Source of the DNA: Clostridium_AM sp963780135 | Lineage (GTDB): Bacteria > Bacillota > Clostridia > Clostridiales > Clostridiaceae | Assembly (NCBI GenBank): GCA_963780135.1 | Contig: CAWAAR010000002.1 | Span: 310,001-374,000, forward strand | Direction: 5' to 3' | Length of the DNA stretch: 64,000 nucleotides | In this document: positions 9,381-16,440 of the stretch, piece after piece | Layout: every line of letters begins with the position of its first letter | Numbering within the stretch: position 1 is the first letter of the stretch | Position numbers and translations under genes: made by a program | The notes under the pieces: generated by a model | The model's database searches: none | What the model saw: the letters and a program-made list of their open reading frames with translations, nothing else | What the model was told of the DNA's origin: nothing

Positions 9381-11223
9381 CATAGCCATCAAGCTAATAA
9401 AACCAATCAATATAAAATATGTAAAATAAATCAATACATGCAAAATACTGAATAGAAAATATAGAGTGGATTAATTCCTAATACAGGAATCTAGTCCACT
9501 TTTTGTTTTTTGAATATATATTAAATATTATATAATAAGTATATATATAACTTTTATGTTTATTAATTATAAATAATCTATAATAAGTAAAAATGGAGAA
9601 ATGAATATTATGAACAAAAGAATAAAACAATTACTAAAATCATTAAAAGAACTATATTTAATCGAAGTCGTAGAAAAGGTTGCATGGAAAACTAAATTCA
9701 TGAAAAGAAAAAGCAAAATAACACCGGAAATATTTTTATCTCTATGTCTGTTTGGAGGTGAAGACCTTTGTAGGTCAAGCTTATTACAATTAATATCTAG
9801 ATTAGCCTCAACGGAGAATATAACTATATCTCCTCAGGCATTAGATCAGCGTTTTAATGAAAAATCAGTAGAATTTTTAAAATCTATATTTAATGAAACG
9901 CTGAAAAAACAAAATACAATTTTAAGAGATCAAGAAATTTTATTAAAATCTCATTTTAAAGCTATAAAAGTAGTAGATTCAACTACTATAATTTTGCCTG
10001 AACATTTAAAAACAACCTACCGTGGTAGTGGTGGCAGTGCGTCAGATGCAGCAGTAAAAGTTCAACTACAACTTGACTTGCTTACAGGAAGTTTTATTAA
10101 CTGTGATATATTTGAAGCAGTATCTAATGATGCAGATTATTTGCCTGTATTGGAAAAGAACATCGAAGAAAAAGAACTGCATTTAAAGGATTTAGGCTAT
10201 TTTAATTTAGCTCATTTAAACATTTTAGAAAACTCTGGAGCCTATTATATATCAAAACTAAAAAGTACATCAGCAATCTATATTAAAAATGAAAATCCAG
10301 AAATAAATACTAACGGCAAGATTAAAAAAGGCTCTATATATAAAAAAGTAGATATCCAAGAAATAGCTGAACCTTTAGCAGAAGGCGAAACTATTGAAAT
10401 CTCAGATATCTACATTGGAAAAGATAAACTTAAAACCAAGTTGATTTTAACTAAATTAACACAAGAATGCAAGCAAAATAGAGAAAAAAAGTTTTTTAAG
10501 GATATTAAGAAGGGTAAGAAGACACTTTCGGATAAAAATATTTTTTGGAATGGTATTAATATTTACATTACTAATATTCCAAAATCCATACTATCAAAAG
10601 AGCAAATTCATGACGTTTACTCTCTTAGATGGCAGGTGGAACTAATGTTTAAAATTTGGAAATCTATTTTTAAAATTCATGATGTTAAAAAGGTTAAGTT
10701 AGAGAGATTTCAGTGTTTTCTATATGGTAGATTAATTTCACTACTACTTACCTCTTCAATTGTCTCCACAGGTAAAACAATCCTTTGGGACGAAAGCAAA
10801 AGGGAAATTAGTCCAATGAAATCTTTTAGTATCGTAAAGGAATTTCTTAGTGGAATTAGAGATAAAATATTCCAAGGAGAAATAATTTTCATGAGATTTT
10901 TAAGTACGATAATTGAGTCAATCATGAAGTATGGTATTAAATCAAAAAAGAAAGGTAAAAAAACATCGTTTGAAATAATAGAAAGTGTAAAAATAAGTGA
11001 AGATGAGTTGGAAAGTTTGGTAGTATAAAACAGTAATTAAATTAAAAAATTGTTAGTATCATACATTTAATATTGTATGATTAATTATTTTGCACTGAAA
11101 TCAGGATTATGCTCAATAAATTTTAAATTAGTTAAAATACGGAAATTATATTTTTCCAGTAAACACAGAATTAAAAAACATAGGCTAAGGCAAGCATACA
11201 GCTACCTTAGCTTGATGGCTATG
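9381..11223 (+). mobile_element. IS231-like IS4-family insertion sequence (complete, 1843 bp)
   Basis: Perfect 17-bp terminal inverted repeats (catagccatcaagctaa at 9381-9397; its complement at 11207-11223) enclose one transposase gene. The element is flanked by an exact 11-bp direct repeat, gggtcagaccc, at 9370-9380 and 11224-11234. This is the expected target duplication and fits the GGG-N5-CCC target preference known for IS231. Removing the element and one duplication gives a continuous ...cgcaaa-ggggtcagaccc-ttgggataatatgtaaa repeat that matches copies at 8781 and 12164. The insertion therefore hit an existing repeat. The bases outside the transposase (9398-9600 and 11029-11206) hold no gene I can see. 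Confidence 0.93.
9610..11028 (+). CDS. IS4-family (IS231-like) DDE transposase
   Basis: About 472 residues. The DDE motifs are visible: first Asp in 'KVVDSTTIILP', second Asp in 'HLKDLGYFNLAHL', and the IS4 signature Y-x2-R-x3-E-x6-K in 'YSLRWQVELMFKIWK'. Length is typical of IS231 transposases (about 475-480). There is an ATG at 9601 and another at 9610. The ggag site at 9595-9598 lies 2 nt from the first and 11 nt from the second, so the second was chosen, with low certainty. The frame is intact, so the element may be active. Confidence 0.92.
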   Translation: MNKRIKQLLKSLKELYLIEVVEKVAWKTKFMKRKSKITPEIFLSLCLFGGEDLCRSSLLQLISRLASTENITISPQALDQRFNEKSVEFLKSIFNETLKKQNTILRDQEILLKSHFKAIKVVDSTTIILPEHLKTTYRGSGGSASDAAVKVQLQLDLLTGSFINCDIFEAVSNDADYLPVLEKNIEEKELHLKDLGYFNLAHLNILENSGAYYISKLKSTSAIYIKNENPEINTNGKIKKGSIYKKVDIQEIAEPLAEGETIEISDIYIGKDKLKTKLILTKLTQECKQNREKKFFKDIKKGKKTLSDKNIFWNGINIYITNIPKSILSKEQIHDVYSLRWQVELMFKIWKSIFKIHDVKKVKLERFQCFLYGRLISLLLTSSIVSTGKTILWDESKREISPMKSFSIVKEFLSGIRDKIFQGEIIFMRFLSTIIESIMKYGIKSKKKGKKTSFEIIESVKISEDELESLVV

Positions 11224-11269
11224 GGGTCAGACCCTTGGGATAATATGTAAATATAAGAATTAAAGGAAA

Positions 11270-11503
11270 GGAATGGAGAAAACAACCTTCCTTCTCCCAT
11301 TATATAATTGGGGACATCACTTTCATGTGGAAAACACTTATTAAATGTTTTCCATTTCAATAATCATGAACGTGGAAAATTGCACTAATACATCTTAAAA
11401 TATCTTTAAGTCAAAAATAGTCAGGTCACATACTGATTAAAAAACTAAATAATCAAAACAATACTGAGAGTATCTTTAGGGATACTCTTCTATTATTTTT
11501 TGT
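11270..11503. repeat. Non-coding segment, copy 2 of 8086-8268
   Basis: It has the same block order as copy 1 (ccttccttct, atgaacg, aatatctttaagtcaaaaa, ggtcacatactgatt, agagtatctttaggg), plus an insertion of about 50 bp (about 11303-11360) that contains its own 'ggaaaacactta..aagtgttttcc'-like inverted repeat. It ends in a good terminator. The 370-bp gap 11224-11592 holds this segment and no gene. Confidence 0.8.
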
Positions 11504-11592
11504 CCATTAAATTACTCTTTAGTGATTAAATAATATAGTGAATTTAGTATTAAAATTGGATATAATAAAGGTAAGAAGAAAGTGAAAAATGA

Positions 11593-11862
11593 ATGGCAAT
11601 ATTATCAATGTTTTATGGAATAATTATTTCTATGTATTATATGGACAATAAACAGCATCATATACCACATATTCATGTAACATATCAGGGACAAGAGGCT
11701 GTTATTTCAATACCAGGTGGAGAATTACTTGAAGGTGATATTAAATCTAACAAAATGAAACTTATACAGGCTTGGATAGAGATTCATAATGATGAACTTA
11801 TGGCTAACTGGGAATTAGCGCTTAAAGGCGAAAATATTTACAAGGTTGATCCATTAAAGTAG
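11593..11862 (+). CDS. DUF4160 protein (first pair)
   Basis: This 89-residue protein matches DUF4160 by pattern: 'FYGIII.MYY' near the N-terminus, the HxPHIHV segment (HIPHIHVTYQG), 'W.EIH.DELMANWELA' and the ending 'K(V/I)(D/E)PL'. It is followed 11 bp later by a DUF2442 gene with a good ribosome site. The same two-gene order repeats at 12367-12943. The DUF4160/DUF2442 pairing is common in bacteria and has been suggested to behave like a toxin-antitoxin module. The biochemical activity is not established, and nothing in this sequence decides it. The start has only a weak purine-rich site (aagaaag). Confidence 0.8.
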   Translation: MAILSMFYGIIISMYYMDNKQHHIPHIHVTYQGQEAVISIPGGELLEGDIKSNKMKLIQAWIEIHNDELMANWELALKGENIYKVDPLK

Positions 11863-11873
11863 GAGGTGAAATT

Positions 11874-12131
11874 ATGAATCCCAGAGTAAAAGATGTATTT
11901 CCCAATAAGGATTTCACACTTACAATAACATTTACGAATGGGGAAATAGGTATGTTAGATATGAAACCTTATCTTGAAATAGGTATATTCAAGGAATTGA
12001 AGAACTGGAACTTATTTAGTACAGTTAAACCTTTTATGGGTACGGTGCAATGGATACATGATCAAGACTTGTGTCCTGATACAGTATATTTGGAAAGTGT
12101 AAGGGGTCATGAACAAAGTATGAACAGATAA
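11874..12131 (+). CDS. DUF2442 protein (first pair), tail made of repeat DNA
   Basis: This 85-residue protein matches DUF2442: 'V.D(V/I)FP...(F/Y).L.I.F.NGE.G..D..PYL..G(I/V)F..L', then 'GTVQWIHDQDLCPDTVYLESV'. The start follows aggaggtga. The last residues (RGHEQSMNR) are encoded by ggggtcatgaacaaagtatgaac, a block that recurs in non-coding DNA at about 12998-13020. The original C-terminus was therefore probably replaced when the repeat arrived, although the core domain looks complete. Partner of the DUF4160 gene just upstream. Confidence 0.78.
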   Translation: MNPRVKDVFPNKDFTLTITFTNGEIGMLDMKPYLEIGIFKELKNWNLFSTVKPFMGTVQWIHDQDLCPDTVYLESVRGHEQSMNR

Positions 12132-12163
12132 AGATAGCAATATGAAGAGAGGAATAACAATCT

Positions 12164-12262
12164 AGGAAAAGATTTCGTCGCAAGGGGGCCAGAATCTTGG
12201 AATAATATGTAAAAAAGGGGAATGCTATTTTATAAAAAAGGCTCAATATTGAGTCTTTTTTA
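12164..12262. repeat. GGGGTCAG-type repeat, copy B
   Basis: Almost identical to 8781-8880, with the core changed to gggggccagaatc. It includes the same ggctcaatattgagtc terminator at its 3' end. Confidence 0.85.
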
Positions 12263-12366
12263 TATAACTTACTACAGATCATGAAATTAAGTTGAAATAT
12301 CAGTGTAAAATATATGTAAACTTGATATAATATAATAAAGTATAAGTTATAAGGGAGTGATTTACA

Positions 12367-12627
12367 TTGCCAGAAATCAGTATATTTTTTGGAATAAGAA
12401 TTACGATAAATTATAATGATCATACACCTCCACATTTTCATGCTGAATATAATGGAGATAAAGCTTTAGTTGATATAGTAAATGTAAGAATACTTAGAGG
12501 AATGCTTCCCAAAAGACAATTAAAGTTGGTATTAGCCTGGACAGAAATACATAAAGATCAACTAATGCAAAATTGGGAATTAGCACGTTCACATCAAAAA
12601 TTAAATAAAATAGAACCTTTAGCATAA
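12367..12627 (+). CDS. DUF4160 protein (second pair)
   Basis: This 86-residue protein starts with TTG at 12367 after an aagggagtga ribosome site. The pattern is a clean DUF4160: 'PEISIFFGIRI', 'HTPPHFHAEY', 'LVLAWTEIHKDQLMQNWELA', 'KIEPL'. It differs much from the first copy, so the pair is either an old duplication or a separate arrival. It is followed by a DUF2442 gene 13 bp downstream. Confidence 0.8.
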   Translation: MPEISIFFGIRITINYNDHTPPHFHAEYNGDKALVDIVNVRILRGMLPKRQLKLVLAWTEIHKDQLMQNWELARSHQKLNKIEPLA

Positions 12628-12640
12628 GGAGGACAATTTT

Positions 12641-12943
12641 ATGGATTATTTTCCAGATGTAATACAAGTAATACCAACTAATGAATATAACGTCTACGTT
12701 TATTTTGATGATGGTTCAATAAAGTTATTTGATGCATCAGAGCTAATCAACAAAGGTATTTTTAAGCAACTTAAAGATAAGAATATATTTGTAGACAAGT
12801 GTACGGTTCTGAATGGCACATTGGCTTGGGATTTAGAGGGAAATTATGATGAAAGTGAATGCCTAGATATAGATCCATTTGAATTGTATAGTTGTCCTGA
12901 AGTTGAAGAACCAATTCAATTATTCAAATCGGAGTCAGAATGA
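12641..12943 (+). CDS. DUF2442 protein (second pair)
   Basis: This 100-residue protein has a strong aaggagg ribosome site. The pattern 'V..V.PTNEYNVYVYFDDGSIKLFDASELI.KGIF..LKDKN.F', then 'GTLAWDLEGNYDESECLDIDP.ELY', is that of DUF2442. Partner of 12367-12627. The C-terminus is longer and acidic compared with the first copy. Confidence 0.78.
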   Translation: MDYFPDVIQVIPTNEYNVYVYFDDGSIKLFDASELINKGIFKQLKDKNIFVDKCTVLNGTLAWDLEGNYDESECLDIDPFELYSCPEVEEPIQLFKSESE

Positions 12944-13242
12944 GCAAGCAAACTCAACGAAGCAAGCTCACTCCAAAGGTCGTTCGCAACGTTCCCAGGG
13001 GGTCATGAACAAAGTATGAACGGAAGTATAACTTTCCTTCTCTCATTTAAATAGATGAACGAAGTTTAAAGAACAAATAATTATAAATTTTTTCCTAACG
13101 TCAGAAAATATTAAAATCGTCCTTCTTTATTCTTTGTTATTTGAACTTCGTACTTTTTGTATAATTGACTGTAAATATTAAATATGATAAAGTTAAGTTT
13201 GGAAATCGATTAATATTTAATATTTTGGAGGTCATAATAATT
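12944..13242. other. 299-bp gap made of repeat fragments
   Basis: This contains 'gcaagctcactccaaaggtcgttcgcaacgttccc' (compare 8725-8762), 'ggggtcatgaacaaagtatgaac' (compare 12103-12125) and 'actttccttctctcatttaaatagatgaacg' (compare 8101-8135). No ORF with a ribosome site was seen. The last 60 bp probably hold the promoter of the next gene. Confidence 0.7.
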
Positions 13243-14079
13243 ATGAATAAAAAAATTATAGCTGGAATTGTAGCAGCAATATGTATAGTTTCTGCAGGAT
13301 ATTTTATTTCTAATAAAAATAATGCAAAGCAAACTACGGATAAAACTGCAAAACAAACTGTTGAAGGTGATTTTAAGGCAAAATCGGCTTATGCAGATGT
13401 AGATCTTGATATGGTTATACAGGATAAGGATCCTAAAGATGATGATGCTTCTGCAGATTATGTGTTTTTAGCTTTTACATGTGATGTGGCAGATAGTAAA
13501 AAAGATGATGATTCTAATCCGTTTAATGTAAAATCATATAAGTTAGACGGGAATCCATTACCTAAAAACACCACAATATCTACAAAAAATTCTAAAGAAA
13601 TCATTATAAAATTACCAAATGAAGCTCTTAAGGGTGTAAATTCATCACATTCTGTAGATATAGCCAAAACCTTATTGGATAAGAATGGTAAAAAGATACA
13701 AGGTGACTTAAGTTTAAAATTGCCATACAGTAATTCTAGTAATGCAAGTGGAAACAATTCTGCTGCTAATAATACAAGTACAAATACTAATAAAGATACT
13801 AATAAAGATGCTAAGAATAAAACTCAAAGTTCTACAGTGGAACCAAATGCTAACATGCCTAAATACACTATAGAGCTGGGAAAAGCAATTCCTCTTGCTA
13901 CTGTTGTATTAGTTAAATTAGATACTAAAGAACCTGAAAACTATAAGGTAACGGTGGATGGAGTTCAGTTGGAACCTAAAAAAAATAGTAATGGCGAAAA
14001 TATTTTTATAAGTCCTATAAAAAAGGTATACGAAATGGATGAAGTTAAAAAACTAATTAAAATTGAAAAAATAAAATAA
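13243..14079 (+). CDS. Membrane-anchored extracytoplasmic protein with diverged C-terminal module
   Basis: This 278-residue protein starts at the ATG 10 nt after ttggaggt. An upstream TTG in the same frame has no ribosome site. Residues 5-23 form a signal peptide or N-terminal anchor. Residues about 45-165 are a beta-rich domain with acidic patches and an Ig/SbsA-like flavour ('YVFLAFTCDV..', 'SYKLDGNPLP'). An Asn/Thr/Ser/Lys-rich linker follows (about 170-205). The last 75 residues (from YTIELGKAIP) look like a diverged copy of the surface module of the neighbours (KTVVVASLP corresponds to TVVLVKL, KYDV.VNG to NYKVTVDG). The function is unknown; it is probably part of the surface system. Confidence 0.7.
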   Translation: MNKKIIAGIVAAICIVSAGYFISNKNNAKQTTDKTAKQTVEGDFKAKSAYADVDLDMVIQDKDPKDDDASADYVFLAFTCDVADSKKDDDSNPFNVKSYKLDGNPLPKNTTISTKNSKEIIIKLPNEALKGVNSSHSVDIAKTLLDKNGKKIQGDLSLKLPYSNSSNASGNNSAANNTSTNTNKDTNKDAKNKTQSSTVEPNANMPKYTIELGKAIPLATVVLVKLDTKEPENYKVTVDGVQLEPKKNSNGENIFISPIKKVYEMDEVKKLIKIEKIK

Positions 14080-14085
14080 ATAAAC

Positions 14086-14105
14086 GCCAGACTTTTTAGT
14101 CTGGC
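14086..14105. terminator. Bidirectional terminator between convergent genes
   Basis: A perfect 8-bp stem gccagact / agtctggc with a tttt loop is flanked by A-rich sequence on the left and T-rich on the right. It lies between the stop codons of the plus-strand gene (14079) and the minus-strand gene (14117). Confidence 0.85.
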
Positions 14106-14116
14106 ATTTGTTTATT

Positions 14117-15601
14117 TTATTTTTGTGATACTATTAATTTAGATTGTAAATACTCTTTAGTAAAAGTTCCATCAAGTATTAAGGTTAATTTTTTTGTTGA
14201 AGCATTATATGATAATGCTTTTCCATCTATAGTTACATTGTATTTACTACCATCTACATCAGCTGGTAATGATGCAACTACTACTGTTTTTCCTAATATT
14301 GCTGTTCCTACTTGTTCAACAGTTACTGCTGGCATTTGAACTGTTTGCTTTTCTGTTACTGTAGTTTTTGCTTGTAAGTCTGCTACAGTAAAAGTTCCGT
14401 CAAGTGTTGCAGTGAATTTTTGTGATCCAGCAGTGTATGTTAATTTTGTTCCATTCACTGTTACATCATATTTAGTAGCATCTACTGTTGATGGAAGTGA
14501 TGCAACTACTACTGTCTTTCCTACGATTGCTGTTCCTGCTTGCTCAATGGTTGCTACTGGAATTGTTGGTGTTTGGGTAGCAGGTACAACTGCATTTATT
14601 TTAGATACTACATTATTTGAAACAACACCTAATCCTCCTATAACTTGAAGGTCTGTAGTTGATTTTATATTTGATTTCAAGTAATTAATTGCACTTGTTG
14701 TAGCTGCAGAAGTTTCACTATCTACAATTACAAGAGGTGCAGAAGCATTACCAGCTAAAGCTGATGCAACTAAAGCATCTGCATAACCATCACCACTAGC
14801 ATTTGCTATATAGGCCTTGTCCATTTTTAAATCAGATTTAAAGGCACCTAGTACTTTTAAATTTGTATCAAATCTATCTAAACCACCATCTATTCTGCCA
14901 ACACCATTAATAGCAGTGTAAATAGTATTATTTATTACATTAGTAGTTCCAACTACAGTTACTGCAGATTTATGGCTTTTTATAAAATCAGTTACAGGTT
15001 TTATATAACCCGCATCATTCATTCCAAGTAAAAGTATTTGTCCTTTTGAAGCTGCTACAGGAGCTACAGATAAAGCATCTGAGAAGCCTTCTCCCCCTAC
15101 CATCATAGCATTTGATGGATCAACTCCAAGTGCTACAAGTTTTTCAGCTACTGCTGCATTTGTTTCATATCTATTTGTTCCACTAAGCTCTATAAGAGTA
15201 TATTTACTTCTTAAAGAATCTCTAACTTGCTTTGAAACAGAAGCATTTCCACCTATAATGTATATATTTTTTGGCTTTAATGTATTTAATGCATCATTAG
15301 CTTTAGAATCTAAAGTTTTTGCTGAAGTTAAAAGTATTGGTGCATTTAGTTTTTTTGCTAGAGCTGAAGCGCTTACTGCATCTGCATAGCCTTCTCCAGA
15401 TACTAGTACTACATTTTCAGAAGTAGTCCAGTTTGTTGTAGCTACTTGAGAAGCAGTTTCATATCTGTCAGCGCCACTAGTTCTTGAAACCTGCCCTGCT
15501 GCTGCAGAAACAGTTGCAGTACTAACAGATGTTGCTAGAACCAATGCGCATAAAGCAGAACTTGCTAATGCTGTTATTTTATTTTGTGGGTTTAGTTTCA
15601 T
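14117..15601 (-). CDS. CWB2 surface protein with two C-terminal modules
   Basis: This 494-residue protein has a signal peptide (residues 1-34, SAA-A region). Three CWB2 repeats follow (about 35-340), each with an 'R..G.DRYETA' or 'GGLDRFDTN' start and a 'GYADA(V/L)..S' or 'GFSDALSVAP' motif. CWB2 triplets bind secondary wall polymers and anchor clostridial S-layer proteins. Two copies of the 72-76 residue module end the protein. It has no Ig-like section, so it is a minimal anchor-plus-module protein. The ribosome site aggagg is clear on the minus strand just upstream of the start. Confidence 0.92.
   Translation of the reverse strand: MKLNPQNKITALASSALCALVLATSVSTATVSAAAGQVSRTSGADRYETASQVATTNWTTSENVVLVSGEGYADAVSASALAKKLNAPILLTSAKTLDSKANDALNTLKPKNIYIIGGNASVSKQVRDSLRSKYTLIELSGTNRYETNAAVAEKLVALGVDPSNAMMVGGEGFSDALSVAPVAASKGQILLLGMNDAGYIKPVTDFIKSHKSAVTVVGTTNVINNTIYTAINGVGRIDGGLDRFDTNLKVLGAFKSDLKMDKAYIANASGDGYADALVASALAGNASAPLVIVDSETSAATTSAINYLKSNIKSTTDLQVIGGLGVVSNNVVSKINAVVPATQTPTIPVATIEQAGTAIVGKTVVVASLPSTVDATKYDVTVNGTKLTYTAGSQKFTATLDGTFTVADLQAKTTVTEKQTVQMPAVTVEQVGTAILGKTVVVASLPADVDGSKYNVTIDGKALSYNASTKKLTLILDGTFTKEYLQSKLIVSQK
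14120..14335 (-). repeat. C-terminal surface module, distal copy
   Basis: This is a 72-residue copy (core GKTVVVASLPADVDGSKY, LDGTFTKEYLQSK) at the very end of the 494-aa protein. Confidence 0.85.
14336..14563 (-). repeat. C-terminal surface module, proximal copy
   Basis: This 76-residue copy (TIEQAGTAIVGKTVVVASLP core) is closest to the copies in the gene ending at 3612, more so than to the distal copy next to it. Confidence 0.85.
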
Positions 15602-15859
15602 AATTAATATCCTCCTAAAATCTTATGTTATAAATTTTATATAATAAAATAAGTATACACTAAAAGTTTTATATTTGCTACAAACTATGTGTAGTAAATA
15701 TGGAAATGCAAGGCACTTTGGATGGTAATGTGAGGAGACTGAAAAGGGGCTAATTTCAAAGTATCTCTGAAGATTATATGTGTATAAAATTTTAATATTG
15801 AAATGAAAAATTGTAAATGGTATAATGAAAAAACGATATCTTTATTGGTGGTGAAAAAT

Positions 15860-16120
15860 TTGGATAAAGACACAAAACAAATGTTCGAATTGATATTAAC
15901 AAAACTAGATGGTATAGACAAAAGATTAGATAGTGTAGAAAAAAGACAAGATGAAATGTATTTAATTCAAAGATCAGTGGAAGAAAATATCAAAGTAACA
16001 AGAGCAGAACAGGATAAAATGATATATATGCTTGGAGACATTCAGGGAAAAGTAACAAAACTAACTGAAGAAGTAGATGAACATGAAGCAGTAATTAAAC
16101 AAATTAGGTCAATAAAATAG
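15860..16120 (+). CDS. Small coiled-coil protein, unknown function
   Basis: This 86-residue protein is read from TTG at 15860 (MDKDTKQMFELILTKLD..), with ggtggtg 8 nt before it. Upstream in-frame starts lack a ribosome site. Heptad pattern and charge suggest a continuous alpha-helical coiled coil (ILTKLDGIDKRLDSVEKRQD, then KVTKLTEEVDEHEAVIKQI). Small proteins of this look are frequent in clostridia, but I cannot assign a function. A terminator follows. Confidence 0.65.
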   Translation: MDKDTKQMFELILTKLDGIDKRLDSVEKRQDEMYLIQRSVEENIKVTRAEQDKMIYMLGDIQGKVTKLTEEVDEHEAVIKQIRSIK

Positions 16121-16130
16121 TAATATTATT

Positions 16131-16159
16131 AAAAGAGTATTTTTAGAAATGCTCTTTTT
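16131..16159 (+). terminator. Intrinsic terminator
   Basis: The stem aaagagtattt / gaaatgctcttt (G-U pairs) is followed by a T-run. Confidence 0.7.
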
Positions 16160-16374
16160 GTTTTTTTGAAGTAAATGAATTTTATTATGTATATATTGGA
16201 TGATATTACGCATTTTATTAAACTAAATGTACAAAATTATGAATATAATGAAAAATGTCAAATTATAATTTCATGTTTTATGAAACTGTGGCTTAACATT
16301 GAATAATTTACATCAATTAATACATTGAAAATACAGGGATTTAACACTAAAATTAAATTGCTATATAAAAAATG

Positions 16375-16420
16375 TGCTCAAAGGCGACACGTTTCATTAT
16401 GTTTTGCTCCTTGAGCAAAG
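16375..16420 (+). promoter_or_regulatory. Possible alternating hairpins in the leader of the S-layer gene
   Basis: tgctcaa (16375-16381) can pair with ttgagca (16411-16417). The same right-hand bases can instead pair with tttgctc just upstream (16404-16410) to form a tight hairpin with a 3-nt loop. Both lie directly before the gaaagga ribosome site of the gene starting at 16441. The rest of the 320-bp gap 16121-16440 is AT-rich; I see no gene in it. Confidence 0.35.
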
Positions 16421-16440
16421 TGAAAGGAATTAATATAAAT

